Positions 14,948 through 24,801 of a stretch of 62,375 bases of DNA are shown piece by piece (positions within the stretch are counted from its first letter, which is position 1; each line of letters starts with the position of its first letter). Under the pieces are notes generated by a model that was given only the letters and a program-made list of their open reading frames with translations, searched no databases and was not told where the DNA came from. A program made the translations under genes and the position numbers. The stretch lies in assembly GCF_000154845.1 (NCBI RefSeq), contig NZ_DS981464.1, positions 1 to 62,375 of the forward strand, read 5' to 3'. The stretch is from Phocaeicola coprocola DSM 17136 (GTDB lineage Bacteria; Bacteroidota; Bacteroidia; Bacteroidales; Bacteroidaceae).

Positions 14948-16438
14948 TTATAAAGTTACCCCAGTCTTGAATATTGCAATTTCGCGGTAACCTTTCTTTT
15001 CATTGTTAACCCATTCTCCACTGGCTACTTTGATAACGTAGTCGATGAATCGTTTGCATGTAACAGTCATAGGTTCGTTTTCTACAATAACTCCGGCATT
15101 GAAGTCAATCCATCCCGGTTTGTGAGCTGTCAGACGAGAATTGGTAGAAATCTTCATGGTTGGTACGTAAGTACCGAACGGTGTACCGCGTCCGGTGGTA
15201 AACAATACCATGTGGCATCCGCAAGAAGCGAGAGCGGTAGCTGCAACCAGGTCATTTCCCGGAGCAGAAAGCAGATTCAATCCTTTTGTCTGCAAGCGTT
15301 CTCCGTAAGGCATTACTCCTGATACGTAACTCTTTCCACATTTCTGTGTGCAGCCCAATGCTTTTTCTTCGAGAGTAGAAATACCACCTGCCTTATTTCC
15401 CGGTGACGGATTTTCGCCCACTGGTTCTCCGTGTGAAAGGAAGTATTCCTTAAAGTCGTTGATAAGATGTACGGTCTTTTCGAACAGCTCCGGAGTCTTG
15501 CAGCGATTCATCAGGATTGTTTCTGCTCCAAACATTTCAGGAACTTCAGTCAGTACGGATGTTCCTCCTTGTGCGATGAGGAAGTCTGAGAACATTCCCA
15601 GCAACGGATTGGCTGTAATACCTGAGAAGCCGTCTGAGCCACCACACTTTAATCCGACACGCAGTTCTGACAGTGGAATGTCGGTGCGTACATCCTGTTT
15701 GCATTTTGCATATAAGTCACGCAAAATTTTCATACCTTCCTCAAATTCATCGTCTACCTTTTGAGCTACCATAAACTTGATTCTGTCTTCGTCGTACTCA
15801 CCGATAAATTCACGGAAAATGTCAGGCTGGTTGTTTTCGCATCCCAAACCTACGACCAATACAGCTCCGGCATTGGGATGGAGTACCATGTCGCGCAGGA
15901 TTTTCTTCGTGTTTTCATGGTCGTCTCCCAACTGAGAGCATCCGTAATTATGAGGGAAAGCCATGATGGCATCGATTCCTTCTTCTTTTGTTTCACGGCG
16001 AAGAGCTTCTGCAAGCTGATTCACGATACCGTTTACGCAGCCCACTGTCGGGATGATCCAGATTTCATTACGGATACCTACATCTCCGTTTTTACGACGA
16101 TATCCTTTGAATGTAAGATTTTCCTGCGGAATATCCAATGAAACCTCAACCGGATTGTACGTATAGTCCAGCAATCCGGCAAGGTTGGTTTTTATTTCTT
16201 TCTCGCAAATCCAGCTTCCCTGAGGTACATGTTTGATGGCATGTCCGATAGGATAACCGTATTTTACAATATTGTCACCTTCATTGAAATCTTGCAGTGT
16301 TACTTTGTGTCCGGCTGGAATATCTGTTTTTAAAGTAATCTCCTGTCCGTCAATCTGGATAGTTTCTCCAGCTTTCAGGGGAGTGATAGCGACAGCAACG
16401 TTGTCTGCCGGGTTAATTTTTAGATAAGTTGTTTCCAT
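14948..16438 (-). CDS. uxaA: Altronate dehydratase, UxaA family
   Basis: This 496-residue cytoplasmic enzyme converts D-altronate to 2-keto-3-deoxygluconate in galacturonate breakdown. A small N-terminal SAF-type domain (AVAITPLKAGETIQIDGQEI to PIGHAIKHV, residues 13-70) precedes the large catalytic domain, which has GYRRKNGDVGIRNEIWIIPTVG, NYGCSQLGDDHENT, LGCENNQPD, GLKCGGSDGFSGITANPLLG and CGCHMVLFTTGRGTPFG, with conserved Cys and Asp residues for the metal centre. Length and motifs are those of the full-length form. It lies 10 bp behind the LacI-type regulator in the same operon. Its product feeds the kinase and aldolase encoded across the divergent promoter. Confidence 0.92.
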   Translation of the reverse strand: METTYLKINPADNVAVAITPLKAGETIQIDGQEITLKTDIPAGHKVTLQDFNEGDNIVKYGYPIGHAIKHVPQGSWICEKEIKTNLAGLLDYTYNPVEVSLDIPQENLTFKGYRRKNGDVGIRNEIWIIPTVGCVNGIVNQLAEALRRETKEEGIDAIMAFPHNYGCSQLGDDHENTKKILRDMVLHPNAGAVLVVGLGCENNQPDIFREFIGEYDEDRIKFMVAQKVDDEFEEGMKILRDLYAKCKQDVRTDIPLSELRVGLKCGGSDGFSGITANPLLGMFSDFLIAQGGTSVLTEVPEMFGAETILMNRCKTPELFEKTVHLINDFKEYFLSHGEPVGENPSPGNKAGGISTLEEKALGCTQKCGKSYVSGVMPYGERLQTKGLNLLSAPGNDLVAATALASCGCHMVLFTTGRGTPFGTYVPTMKISTNSRLTAHKPGWIDFNAGVIVENEPMTVTCKRFIDYVIKVASGEWVNNEKKGYREIAIFKTGVTL

Positions 16439-16448
16439 AAATTATATG

Positions 16449-17528
16449 TTAGTTATTGTTCCTGTTTGCATCCAGGTAGAAATCTATATTCTCTATTGTC
16501 AGCAGGTTGATTGGCATATAGTTGCATTCTTTTACTTTTTTCTTTAAGATAAGATGATTGCATAAACTTTCTACGCTGCTGTATCCCTGTAGAGTAGGTT
16601 GCTGTGCGATAAGGAAGTCTATCACGCCTTCGCGCAGACAGGCTACATTTCTGGTCAGTAAATCGTAACCTATTAAGTGGAAATCGTGTCTTTTGTGTCT
16701 CAATATATATTCTCCAATGATATAGGCTTTCGAGTTGAATGTGATTCCATATGATATACCTGGATGCTTTTGGAAGAAATCATCCAGTATGGCCTCGTCT
16801 TCTCCTGGCTGTTTGGCATATAGATTCAATTCCCACATCTTCAAATCAGGATGGTGTTCTTTCATATATGCATAAAATCCTTCCTCACGGTGTAACTGCT
16901 GGTTTGAACCTAATCTGCCTTCGTTTATTTGCCGGAAAATAATCAGTTCTTTGCTGTCTTGCATCAGCATTTTTACCATGCGTGCAGCGAAATACCCACT
17001 TTGTTTAGCGTGTTGTCCGTAAAAAGCCAGTGGATTCAGATGAGGTATATTCGAATCTATAAATATATAAGGTATATTTAATATCTGAAGCTTGCTTACA
17101 ATTTGGGTTGTTTCCGTTTCAATTGTCGGAGATAGAATCAAGCCGTCTGGGTTCATTGCCAGCAGGCGGTTGCCGGCGGATACGAAAGAACCGAATTCGT
17201 ATTGGTCGTAATAATCAATATGTAATGAAATATTAAAATCGGAAAAAGCCTTCATAGCCTGATACATGCCATTTTCTACATCCACCCAATAGTCGCCTTT
17301 TGCATGGAGAGGCAATAAACAGGCAAAAATATATTTTTTATTCGACGCCAGTGCGCTGGCATACATGTTGGGTTGGTAGTCAAGCTGCTTAAGGATGTTT
17401 TCTACCTTCTTGCGACTTGCTTCCGAAACGCCGGTTCGCCCGTGAAGAACTCTGTCTACTGTCCCGACTGACACTTCCGCCATCTGGGCTATATCTTTTA
17501 TACGAATACGTTCTACTTGTTTATCCAT
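16449..17528 (-). CDS. LacI-family transcriptional regulator of hexuronate genes
   Basis: The 359-residue protein starts with a LacI-type helix-turn-helix and hinge (IKDIAQMAEVSVGTVDRVLH, residues 11-30; LDYQPNMYASALAS hinge helix near 50-62). A periplasmic-binding-protein-like sensor domain follows (PDGLILSPTIET; GYDLLTRNVACLREGVIDFLIAQQP). It is encoded directly before uxaA and divergently from kdgK. A 20-bp palindrome overlapping the kdgK promoter is a likely operator. The inducer is probably a hexuronate intermediate such as KDG; that is inference. Confidence 0.88.
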   Translation of the reverse strand: MDKQVERIRIKDIAQMAEVSVGTVDRVLHGRTGVSEASRKKVENILKQLDYQPNMYASALASNKKYIFACLLPLHAKGDYWVDVENGMYQAMKAFSDFNISLHIDYYDQYEFGSFVSAGNRLLAMNPDGLILSPTIETETTQIVSKLQILNIPYIFIDSNIPHLNPLAFYGQHAKQSGYFAARMVKMLMQDSKELIIFRQINEGRLGSNQQLHREEGFYAYMKEHHPDLKMWELNLYAKQPGEDEAILDDFFQKHPGISYGITFNSKAYIIGEYILRHKRHDFHLIGYDLLTRNVACLREGVIDFLIAQQPTLQGYSSVESLCNHLILKKKVKECNYMPINLLTIENIDFYLDANRNNN

Positions 17529-17606
17529 ATCTATATACCTTATTTATATAGGAGGTCTTTCTTAATTGATGAAGAAAAAATTTTTCGATACAAATATATA
17601 ACTTTT

Positions 17607-17652
17607 TTTGTTATTTAAAAAATAACTCGTACCTTTGTGTGCGTACACAAAG
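17607..17652 (+). promoter_or_regulatory. kdgK promoter overlapped by a palindromic operator
   Basis: TTTG (17607-17610), exactly 19 bp, then TACCTTTG (17630-17637) form a consensus Bacteroidota promoter. CTTTGTGT (17633-17640), GCGT, ACACAAAG (17645-17652) is a perfect inverted repeat covering the end of the -7 box and the start site. A bound LacI-type dimer would block initiation here. The divergent regulator gene starts only about 80 bp away. Confidence 0.7.
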
Positions 17653-17752
17653 AGGATATTGTTTATTTAATCTATGAAGACGCGAACATGTGATATCCAC
17701 TTTGACGGTAAGATTATCAAACTTATTATAAATAGTATAAAATTTATCTACA

Positions 17753-18775
17753 ATGGGAAAAATTGTTACTTTAGGTGAGATCATGTTGAGATTGTCAACT
17801 CCGGGAAATACCCGTTTCGTGCAGTCTGATAACTTTGATGTTGTATACGGTGGTGGTGAAGCAAATGTTGCTGTTAGCTGCGCCAATTACGGCCACGATG
17901 CATACTTCGTAACAAAGCTGCCGAAGCATGAAATCGGTCAATCAGCAGTAAACGCTTTACGTAAGTATGGTGTTAAGACAGATTTTATTGCTCGTGGTGG
18001 TGATCGTGTAGGTATTTATTATTTGGAAACAGGTGCTTCTATGCGTCCTAGCAAGGTTATTTATGACCGTGCTCACTCGGCTATCGCAGAAGCTGATCCG
18101 TGTGATTTCGATTTTGATGCTATCATGGAAGGAGCTGACTGGTTCCACTGGTCTGGTATTACTCCAGCCATCTCTGATAAGGCTGCTGAACTTACTAAAC
18201 TGGCTTGTGAGGCTGCAAAACGCCATGGAGTAACAGTTTCTGTAGACTTGAACTTCCGTAAGAAACTTTGGACAAAAGAAAAAGCTCAGTCTATTATGCG
18301 CCCATTGATGCAATATGTAGATGTATGTATCGGTAATGAAGAAGATGCTGAACTTTGTCTTGGCTTTAAACCTGATGCAGACGTTGAAGGTGGTAAAACT
18401 GATGCTGAAGGCTACAAAGGTATCTTTACAGCAATGGCTAAGGAATTCGGATTCAAATATGTTATTTCTACATTGCGTGAATCGTTCTCCGCTACTCACA
18501 ATGGCTGGAAAGCTATGATTTACAACGGTGAAGAATTCTATACTTCTAAGCGTTACGATATCAATCCGATTATTGACCGTGTAGGTGGTGGTGATTCATT
18601 CTCTGGTGGTATTATTCACGGATTGTTGACTAAACCTAACCAGGGTGAAGCTTTGGAATTCGCTGTAGCTGCTTCTGCTTTGAAGCATACTATCAATGGT
18701 GACTTCAACTTGGTTTCTGTTGAAGAAGTTGAAGCTTTGGCAGGTGGTGATGCTAGCGGACGTGTTCAGAGATAA
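17753..18775 (+). CDS. kdgK: 2-keto-3-deoxygluconate kinase (PfkB family)
   Basis: This 340-residue cytoplasmic sugar kinase phosphorylates KDG to KDPG with ATP. PfkB hallmarks are visible: GEIMLRLSTPGN at the N-terminus, GGGEANVAVSCANYG near residues 31-45, and the C-terminal signature DRVGGGDSFSGGIIHGLL near 273-290, whose Asp is the catalytic base. It is followed after 36 bp by the aldolase for its product, and it faces uxaA, which makes its substrate. Codon choice looks like that of a well-expressed gene. Confidence 0.9.
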   Translation: MGKIVTLGEIMLRLSTPGNTRFVQSDNFDVVYGGGEANVAVSCANYGHDAYFVTKLPKHEIGQSAVNALRKYGVKTDFIARGGDRVGIYYLETGASMRPSKVIYDRAHSAIAEADPCDFDFDAIMEGADWFHWSGITPAISDKAAELTKLACEAAKRHGVTVSVDLNFRKKLWTKEKAQSIMRPLMQYVDVCIGNEEDAELCLGFKPDADVEGGKTDAEGYKGIFTAMAKEFGFKYVISTLRESFSATHNGWKAMIYNGEEFYTSKRYDINPIIDRVGGGDSFSGGIIHGLLTKPNQGEALEFAVAASALKHTINGDFNLVSVEEVEALAGGDASGRVQR

Positions 18776-18811
18776 TTTATTCAGTTAAGGAAATATTAGG
18801 TTATAAATAAA

Positions 18812-19480
18812 ATGGCAAAATTTGACAAAATCGCGGTGTTGAACAAGATTGGTTCAACAGGTATGGTTCCTGTATTTTATCATAAGGATGCAGAAATCGC
18901 AAAAAAAGTAGTTAAGGCTTGTTATGACGGTGGTGTTCGTGCTTTCGAATTTACAAACCGTGGTGACTTTGCTCACGAAGTATTTGCTGAAGTTGTAAAA
19001 TTTGCAGCAAAAGAATGTCCGGAAATGGCAATGGGAGTAGGTTCTGTTGTTGATCCTGCTACTGCTGCTTTGTACATTCAGCTGGGAGCTAACTTTGTAG
19101 TTGGTCCATTGTTCAACCCCGAAATTGCAAAAGTATGTAACCGTCGCCTTGTAGCTTATACTCCGGGTTGCGGAAGCGTATCAGAAGTTGGTTTCGCTCA
19201 GGAACTGGGATGTGATTTGTGTAAAATCTTCCCGGGTGATGTTCTTGGTCCGAAGCTGGTAAAAGGTATGCTTGCTCCGATGCCATGGTCTAAGCTGATG
19301 GTTACAGGTGGAGTAGAACCTACTCAGGAAAATCTGACTTCTTGGATTAAGGCAGGTGTATTCTGTGTGGGAATGGGTTCTAAATTGTTCCCTAAAGATA
19401 AAGTTGCTGCAGAAGACTGGGCTTACGTTACAGAAAAATGTAAGGAAGCTTTAGGATATATTGCAGAAGCTCGTAAGTAA
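18812..19480 (+). CDS. kdgA: KDPG/KHG aldolase
   Basis: This 222-residue class I aldolase cleaves KDPG to pyruvate and glyceraldehyde 3-phosphate. The family pattern includes GMVPVFYH near the N-terminus, the Glu of RAFEFTNRG (about residue 48), [11 protein letters not shown], and the Schiff-base lysine in [10 protein letters not shown] (about residue 136), followed by MVTGGVEP for phosphate binding. It is homologous to Eda of other bacteria. The kinase directly upstream supplies its substrate, so both are one transcription unit ended by a strong terminator. Confidence 0.92.
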   Translation: MAKFDKIAVLNKIGSTGMVPVFYHKDAEIAKKVVKACYDGGVRAFEFTNRGDFAHEVFAEVVKFAAKECPEMAMGVGSVVDPATAALYIQLGANFVVGPLFNPEIAKVCNRRLVAYTPGCGSVSEVGFAQELGCDLCKIFPGDVLGPKLVKGMLAPMPWSKLMVTGGVEPTQENLTSWIKAGVFCVGMGSKLFPKDKVAAEDWAYVTEKCKEALGYIAEARK

Positions 19481-19521
19481 TAAAGAACTAAAAGTTCATT
19501 TTGTTTAAAGGTGTATAAAGT

Positions 19522-19573
19522 GAGAAGCATCGCGAAGTGTGAGCGCATACTTTGCGATGCTTTCTCATTTTTT
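19522..19573 (+). terminator. Terminator of the kdgK-aldolase operon
   Basis: GAGAAGCATCGC (from 19522) pairs with GCGATGCTTTCTC (to 19566), with one bulged base and additional AAGT/ACTT pairing inside, and is followed by a run of T. Confidence 0.85.
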
Positions 19574-19629
19574 TATGTCTTGTTTTGATAATTAAAGTAA
19601 TCTTCTTTTTTCAGTAAATGATAACTTTT

Positions 19630-20538
19630 TTATAGAAAGAGGGTAAGAAGCGGTATCGTTAAAACTGATAGCAGTGTTGTTATAAATGTACCTTGTGCCA
19701 TGATAGTTTCTCCTTTTTCATATTGTATACAAAATAATGTTCCATAAGAAGCAACGGGCATGGCTGCCAGTATTACATTTATATTGGCAATGGTTGGTTC
19801 GACATGGTATAGCCGTGATAGGTATAAAATGAAAAGAGGAATTGCGAACAGGCGTAAGATTGCTGTTATATAGATATTGGACGTACCTAACATTCGGCGG
19901 ATAGGTATCTGTGCTATGGAAGAGCCAATGATAAGCAGAGCAGAAGGAACGGTCATATTTCCAAGTAAAGTAAGCGGCGTACTGATAACTTTGGGAGGAA
20001 TCCATCCGGTAGCTACGATCAGGATGGAAAGATACGAGGCTATCATGGCAGGACAATATAATGTATCCCATTTAAATTTCATTTTCCCTTGATCACCCGA
20101 AATAAAAAGTGTACCGAAAACAAATATCAGCAAGGTGCTGGGAAAATTAAGAATGCTGGCGTAGAATACAGCATTAGCTCCGAAAATAGAGGCTACAATA
20201 GGGTAGCCGATAAATCCTACATTCCCAAAGGCCAGCATAAAACTATAGATACCTCGGTCGGTTGCCTTTATGGGAAGATAGTGTGGCAGCAGAAAGCCGG
20301 CGCCTATCAGGATTACATAAGTAGCAAATCCGACAATAAGTAAAGGTATTATAAAATGCTTGTCGGGAAGAGTGTCGCCCATTACCGATGAAAGTATCAG
20401 ACAGGGACATGCTACATTGATGACAAAAACAGATAATTTGCGGTCGAAATCCGCATCCATCATTTTTTTCTTGCTTATGATATATCCGACGACCACCAGT
20501 ATGAAGAGGATAATCATTTGCGTTACGATTGCGTTCAT
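19630..20538 (-). CDS. AEC-family transporter (auxin efflux carrier-like permease)
   Basis: The 302-residue membrane protein has ten hydrophobic segments in the two groups of five expected for the AEC family (IVTQMIILFILVVVGYIISK at the N-terminus; VPSALLIIGSSIAQIPI near residues 197-213, the mid-protein conserved stretch). Relatives move malate, malonate or other organic anions; the substrate here is unknown. It converges with the hexuronate operon and shares no sequence link with it beyond position. Confidence 0.8.
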   Translation of the reverse strand: MNAIVTQMIILFILVVVGYIISKKKMMDADFDRKLSVFVINVACPCLILSSVMGDTLPDKHFIIPLLIVGFATYVILIGAGFLLPHYLPIKATDRGIYSFMLAFGNVGFIGYPIVASIFGANAVFYASILNFPSTLLIFVFGTLFISGDQGKMKFKWDTLYCPAMIASYLSILIVATGWIPPKVISTPLTLLGNMTVPSALLIIGSSIAQIPIRRMLGTSNIYITAILRLFAIPLFILYLSRLYHVEPTIANINVILAAMPVASYGTLFCIQYEKGETIMAQGTFITTLLSVLTIPLLTLFL

Positions 20539-20727
20539 ATGCTTGTTTGTTTTTTGTGTTTATCTGGTTCTGTGAGAAACCAGGCAAAGTTAAGTATTAT
20601 TTCTACTCATTGTTTCGCCTGTTTTCTTTTGTTGCTGAAAATAAATTTGGATGAAACCGGAGTAGGACTGTAATCTTGTTTATGTGAATATTAGTTTAAA
20701 AAGTTTTCCATATATCTAATTTTCTTA

Positions 20728-20735
20728 TAAATTTG
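20728..20735 (+). promoter_or_regulatory. -7 box upstream of ileS
   Basis: TAAATTTG matches TAnnTTTG and lies 64 bp before the ileS ATG. No clear -33 TTTG is present and no tRNA-sensing leader is seen. The rest of 20539-20799 shows no gene. Confidence 0.45.
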
Positions 20736-20799
20736 CAACCTAATTTTAGGGCAGATATGTCCTGGTGATAAAAAGAAGCAAGATAAAAACAACATAATT

Positions 20800-23700
20800 A
20801 TGAGCAAAAAATTTACTGAGTATTCGCAGCTCAACCTTTCTGAGGTGAACAAGGAAGTGCTGAAGAAATGGGATGAAAATGATGTTTTCTCCCGCAGTAT
20901 GACAGAACGTGAGGGACATCCGTCTTTCGTATTTTACGAAGGTCCTCCCTCGGCAAATGGTATGCCGGGTATTCACCACGTGATGGCTCGTACCATTAAG
21001 GATACATTCTGTCGCTTCAAAACGATGAAAGGTTTTCAGGTTAAGCGTAAGGCTGGCTGGGATACCCACGGCTTGCCGGTAGAACTGGGCGTAGAAAAAG
21101 CTTTGGGCATTACGAAAGAGGATATCGGTAAAACCATTTCTGTGGCAGAATATAATAAACACTGCCGTACAGATGTCATGAAGTTTACAAAAGAATGGAC
21201 TGACCTGACTCATAAGATGGGATACTGGGTGGACCTCGAAAATCCATATATTACTTACGATAACCGTTATATCGAAACATTGTGGTGGCTGCTCAAACAG
21301 CTTTATGGCAAAGGATTGTTGTATAAAGGCTATACCATTCAGCCATATTCACCTGCCGCAGGTACAGGCTTGAGCTCTCACGAGCTGAATCAGCCGGGAT
21401 GTTATCGTGATGTGAAGGATCTGACTGTAGTAGGTCAGTTCAAGATGAAAAATCCAAAGCCTGAGATGGCAGAGTGGGGCACACCTTATTTCATCGCATG
21501 GACAACTACTCCGTGGACATTGCCTTCGAATACAGCTCTGTGTGTGGGTCCGAAGATTGATTATGTAGCTGTACAGACTTACAATGCATATAATGGAGAG
21601 AAGATAACCGTAGTGCTTGCAAAGCCGCTGCTTTATGCTCATTTCAATAAAAAAGCAGAAGGCATGGCGCTGGAAGATTATAAACCTGGCGACAAGCTGA
21701 TTCCTTTCAAAGTAGTAGGTGAGTATAAAGGAACAGATCTGGTCGGCATGGAATATGAACAGCTTATTCCGTGGGTGAAACCAGTTGAAACAGCGGAAGA
21801 CGGAAGTTGGAAAGAAGCTTCTGACAAGGCTTTCCGCGTAATTCCGGGTGACTATGTAACTACCGAAGACGGTACTGGTATCGTACATATTGCTCCTACT
21901 TTTGGTGCAGACGACGCTAATGTAGCTCGTGCAGCAGGTATTCCTTCGCTGTTTATGATTAACAAGAAGGGTGAAACACGCCCAATGGTTGATCTGACCG
22001 GTAAGTTCTATCTGATGGATGAACTGGACGAAACATTTGTAAACGAATGTATCGATGTAGAAAAATACAAGGAATATCAGGGACGCTGGGTGAAGAATGC
22101 ATACGATCCTCAGTTTACTGTGGATGGCAAGTATGATGAAAAAGCTGCTCAGGCTGCTGAATCATTAGATGTATATATTTGCATGATGCTGAAACAATCT
22201 GGACTTGCATTCAAGATGGAGAAGCATGTGCACAATTACCCACACTGCTGGCGTACTGATAAGCCGGTGCTTTATTATCCACTCGACAGCTGGTTTATCC
22301 GTTCTACTGCAGCCAAAGACCGCATGATAGAATTAAACAAAACTATCAACTGGAAACCGGAATCTACTGGAACAGGACGTTTCGGTAAATGGCTGGAAAA
22401 CTTGAATGACTGGAACTTGAGCCGTTCTCGTTATTGGGGAACTCCGCTTCCTATCTGGCGCAGTGAAGAAGGAGAAGAACTTTGTATTGGTTCGGTAGAA
22501 GAACTCTACAATGAAATCGAAAAATCTGTTGCTGCCGGATTTATGGCAGAGAATCCTTATAAGAAACTTGGTTTCGTTCCGGGTGAGTATAGTAAGGAAA
22601 ACTATGATAAGATTGATTTGCATCGTCCGTATGTAGATGACATCGTATTGGTTTCTGCCAGTGGCAAGCCGATGAAGCGTGAAAGCGATTTGATAGACGT
22701 TTGGTTCGATTCAGGTGCAATGCCTTATGCTCAGTTGCATTATCCGTTCGAAAACAAGGAAATCGTTGATAACCGTTCTTATTATCCTGCCGACTTTATC
22801 GCTGAAGGTGTGGACCAAACTCGTGGATGGTTCTTTACTCTGCATGCTATCGCTACGATGGTATTCGACAGCGTGGCTTACAAGAATGTAATCTCTAATG
22901 GTCTTGTGCTCGATAAGAATGGAAACAAGATGTCCAAACGTTTGGGTAATGCTGTCGATCCGTTCGGTGCTATCGAAAAATTCGGTTCAGATCCGTTGCG
23001 TTGGTATATGATAACCAACTCATCACCATGGGATAACTTGAAATTCGATACAGATGGAGTAGACGAAGTGCGTCGTAAGTTCTTTGGTACATTGTATAAT
23101 ACATATTCGTTCTTTGCATTGTATGCAAATGTTGACGGATTTACATATGCAGAAGCTGATGTTCCGGTTGTTGAACGTCCAGAAATCGATCGTTGGATAT
23201 TGTCTTTACTCAATTCTTTGATTAAGGATGTAGATGCTTGCTATAACGATTACGAACCGACTAAGGCTGGCCGTTTGATTACTGACTTCGTAAACGACAA
23301 TTTGAGTAACTGGTATGTTCGTTTGAACCGTAAACGTTTCTGGGGAAGCAGTATGTCGGCTGACAAGCTTTCTGCTTACCAGACTCTTTATACCTGTCTG
23401 GAAACTGTTGCCAAATTGATGGCGCCGATTGCTCCGTTCTATGCAGACCGTTTGTATATGGACTTAATTAGTGTGACAGGACGTGATAATGTCGTTTCTG
23501 TACACCTTGCTAACTTCCCGGTTGCAGACGAGAGCCTGATTAATACAGAACTTGAGGCACGTATGCAGATGGCACAAGATGTAACATCTATGGTATTGGC
23601 TTTGCGTCGTAAAGTGAATATCAAGGTTCGTCAGCCGCTGCAATGTATTATGATCCCGGTAGTTGATGAAGATCAGAAGCGTCATATCGAAGCTGTGAAG

Positions 23701-24288
23701 GATCTTATCATGAGCGAGGTGAACGTGAAAGAAGTTCGCTTTGTGGAAGGTGCTTCAGGAGTATTGGTGAAGAAGGTAAAATGTGACTTCAAGAAACTTG
23801 GTCCGAAATTTGGTAAACAGATGAAAGCTGTGGCAGCTGCTGTTTCTGAAATGAGTCAGGAGGCTATTGCTGAACTTGAAAAGAACGGTAAGTATACATT
23901 CCAGCTCGATGGTGGAGAAGCAGTTGTAGAAGCTACTGATGTAGAAATATTCAGTGAAGATATACCAGGTTGGTTGGTTGCCAATGAAGGTAAGCTGACT
24001 GTGGCTTTGGAAGTAACTGTTACAGAAGAGTTGAAGCGTGAAGGTATTGCCCGTGAACTGGTGAACAGAATTCAGAATATACGTAAAAGTAGTGGTTTTG
24101 AAATAACTGATAAGATAAATATTGTCTTATCTAAAAATCCTGACACGGATGGTGCTGTAAACGAATATAATACTTATATTTGTAACCAAGTATTGGCAAA
24201 TTCACTGACACTGGCTGATGAAGTTGCTGATGGAACAGAACTGAATTTCGATGACTTCTCACTTTATGTGAAAGTTACAAAATTGTGA
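20800..24288 (+). CDS. ileS: Isoleucyl-tRNA synthetase
   Basis: This 1162-residue class I aminoacyl-tRNA synthetase charges tRNA-Ile. The ATP-site motif appears as GMPGIHHVMA (about residues 50-60) and the second signature as KMSKR (about 708-712). An editing (CP1) insertion with WTTTPWTLPSN and GTGIVHIAPTFG lies between them, and a long C-terminal anticodon-binding region follows. The length and the PPSANGMPG context fit the eukaryote-like type 2 IleRS, a form linked in other species with lower sensitivity to mupirocin; that trait is inferred from type, not tested. It is followed by the TraR/DksA-like gene. Confidence 0.97.
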   Translation: MSKKFTEYSQLNLSEVNKEVLKKWDENDVFSRSMTEREGHPSFVFYEGPPSANGMPGIHHVMARTIKDTFCRFKTMKGFQVKRKAGWDTHGLPVELGVEKALGITKEDIGKTISVAEYNKHCRTDVMKFTKEWTDLTHKMGYWVDLENPYITYDNRYIETLWWLLKQLYGKGLLYKGYTIQPYSPAAGTGLSSHELNQPGCYRDVKDLTVVGQFKMKNPKPEMAEWGTPYFIAWTTTPWTLPSNTALCVGPKIDYVAVQTYNAYNGEKITVVLAKPLLYAHFNKKAEGMALEDYKPGDKLIPFKVVGEYKGTDLVGMEYEQLIPWVKPVETAEDGSWKEASDKAFRVIPGDYVTTEDGTGIVHIAPTFGADDANVARAAGIPSLFMINKKGETRPMVDLTGKFYLMDELDETFVNECIDVEKYKEYQGRWVKNAYDPQFTVDGKYDEKAAQAAESLDVYICMMLKQSGLAFKMEKHVHNYPHCWRTDKPVLYYPLDSWFIRSTAAKDRMIELNKTINWKPESTGTGRFGKWLENLNDWNLSRSRYWGTPLPIWRSEEGEELCIGSVEELYNEIEKSVAAGFMAENPYKKLGFVPGEYSKENYDKIDLHRPYVDDIVLVSASGKPMKRESDLIDVWFDSGAMPYAQLHYPFENKEIVDNRSYYPADFIAEGVDQTRGWFFTLHAIATMVFDSVAYKNVISNGLVLDKNGNKMSKRLGNAVDPFGAIEKFGSDPLRWYMITNSSPWDNLKFDTDGVDEVRRKFFGTLYNTYSFFALYANVDGFTYAEADVPVVERPEIDRWILSLLNSLIKDVDACYNDYEPTKAGRLITDFVNDNLSNWYVRLNRKRFWGSSMSADKLSAYQTLYTCLETVAKLMAPIAPFYADRLYMDLISVTGRDNVVSVHLANFPVADESLINTELEARMQMAQDVTSMVLALRRKVNIKVRQPLQCIMIPVVDEDQKRHIEAVKDLIMSEVNVKEVRFVEGASGVLVKKVKCDFKKLGPKFGKQMKAVAAAVSEMSQEAIAELEKNGKYTFQLDGGEAVVEATDVEIFSEDIPGWLVANEGKLTVALEVTVTEELKREGIARELVNRIQNIRKSSGFEITDKINIVLSKNPDTDGAVNEYNTYICNQVLANSLTLADEVADGTELNFDDFSLYVKVTKL

Positions 24289-24306
24289 TATTGAACTAAT
24301 AAGAAT

Positions 24307-24370
24307 GTAATGCGCTACGCTACTTGCTAAAGAAAATTCTTTTTCGGAAGTGACAAGCGCAGCGGATTAC
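24307..24370 (+). terminator. Imperfect hairpin between ileS and the TraR/DksA-like gene
   Basis: GTAATGCGCTACGCTACTTG on the left largely pairs with CAAGCGCAGCGGATTAC on the right, with an inner AAAGAA/TTCTTT stem. It lacks a T run, so it may attenuate or stabilise the transcript rather than end it. Confidence 0.4.
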
Positions 24371-24409
24371 ATATCTTAGACTATTATTAACTTTTAAATA
24401 CTTAATCTT

Positions 24410-24790
24410 ATGGCTGAAAAAACGAGATACTCTGACGCTGAACTCGAGGAGTTCCGTGCCATTATCATGGAAAAACTTCAGCTCGCAGAACGCGACTATG
24501 AAAAACTGAAGAGCAGTATAATGAATACCGACGGTAATGATACTGATGATACATCACCTACTTACAAGGTTTTGGAAGAAGGAGCCAATACATTATCGAA
24601 GGAAGAAACAACTCGTCTGGCTGCTCGCCAACTGAAGTTTATTCAAAACCTGCGTGCAGCTTTGGTGCGCATTGAGAACAAAACTTACGGTATCTGTCGT
24701 GAAACAGGAAAACTTATTCCGGCAGAAAGACTCCGTGCTGTACCTCATGCTACACTAAGTATCGAAGCAAAGCAGCAGGGCAAGAAATAA
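24410..24790 (+). CDS. TraR/DksA-family protein, degenerate zinc finger
   Basis: The 126-residue protein has an N-terminal coiled coil (SDAELEEFRAIIMEKLQLAER onward, here shown in part) and the C-terminal DksA-like segment NKTYGICRETGKLIPAERLRAVPHAT. Of the four cysteines usual for the zinc finger only one remains (GICRETG), as in the cysteine-poor members common in Bacteroidota. It probably binds RNA polymerase through the secondary channel to tune stress or stringent transcription. It lies between ileS and lspA, an arrangement I recall as common in this group. Confidence 0.85.
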   Translation: MAEKTRYSDAELEEFRAIIMEKLQLAERDYEKLKSSIMNTDGNDTDDTSPTYKVLEEGANTLSKEETTRLAARQLKFIQNLRAALVRIENKTYGICRETGKLIPAERLRAVPHATLSIEAKQQGKK

Positions 24791-24801
24791 TTTGATGATA
24801 G

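Noticed and set aside
20539..20799. T-box leader before ileS
   Set aside because: No T-box motif or antiterminator structure is visible, and this control is not typical of Bacteroidota.
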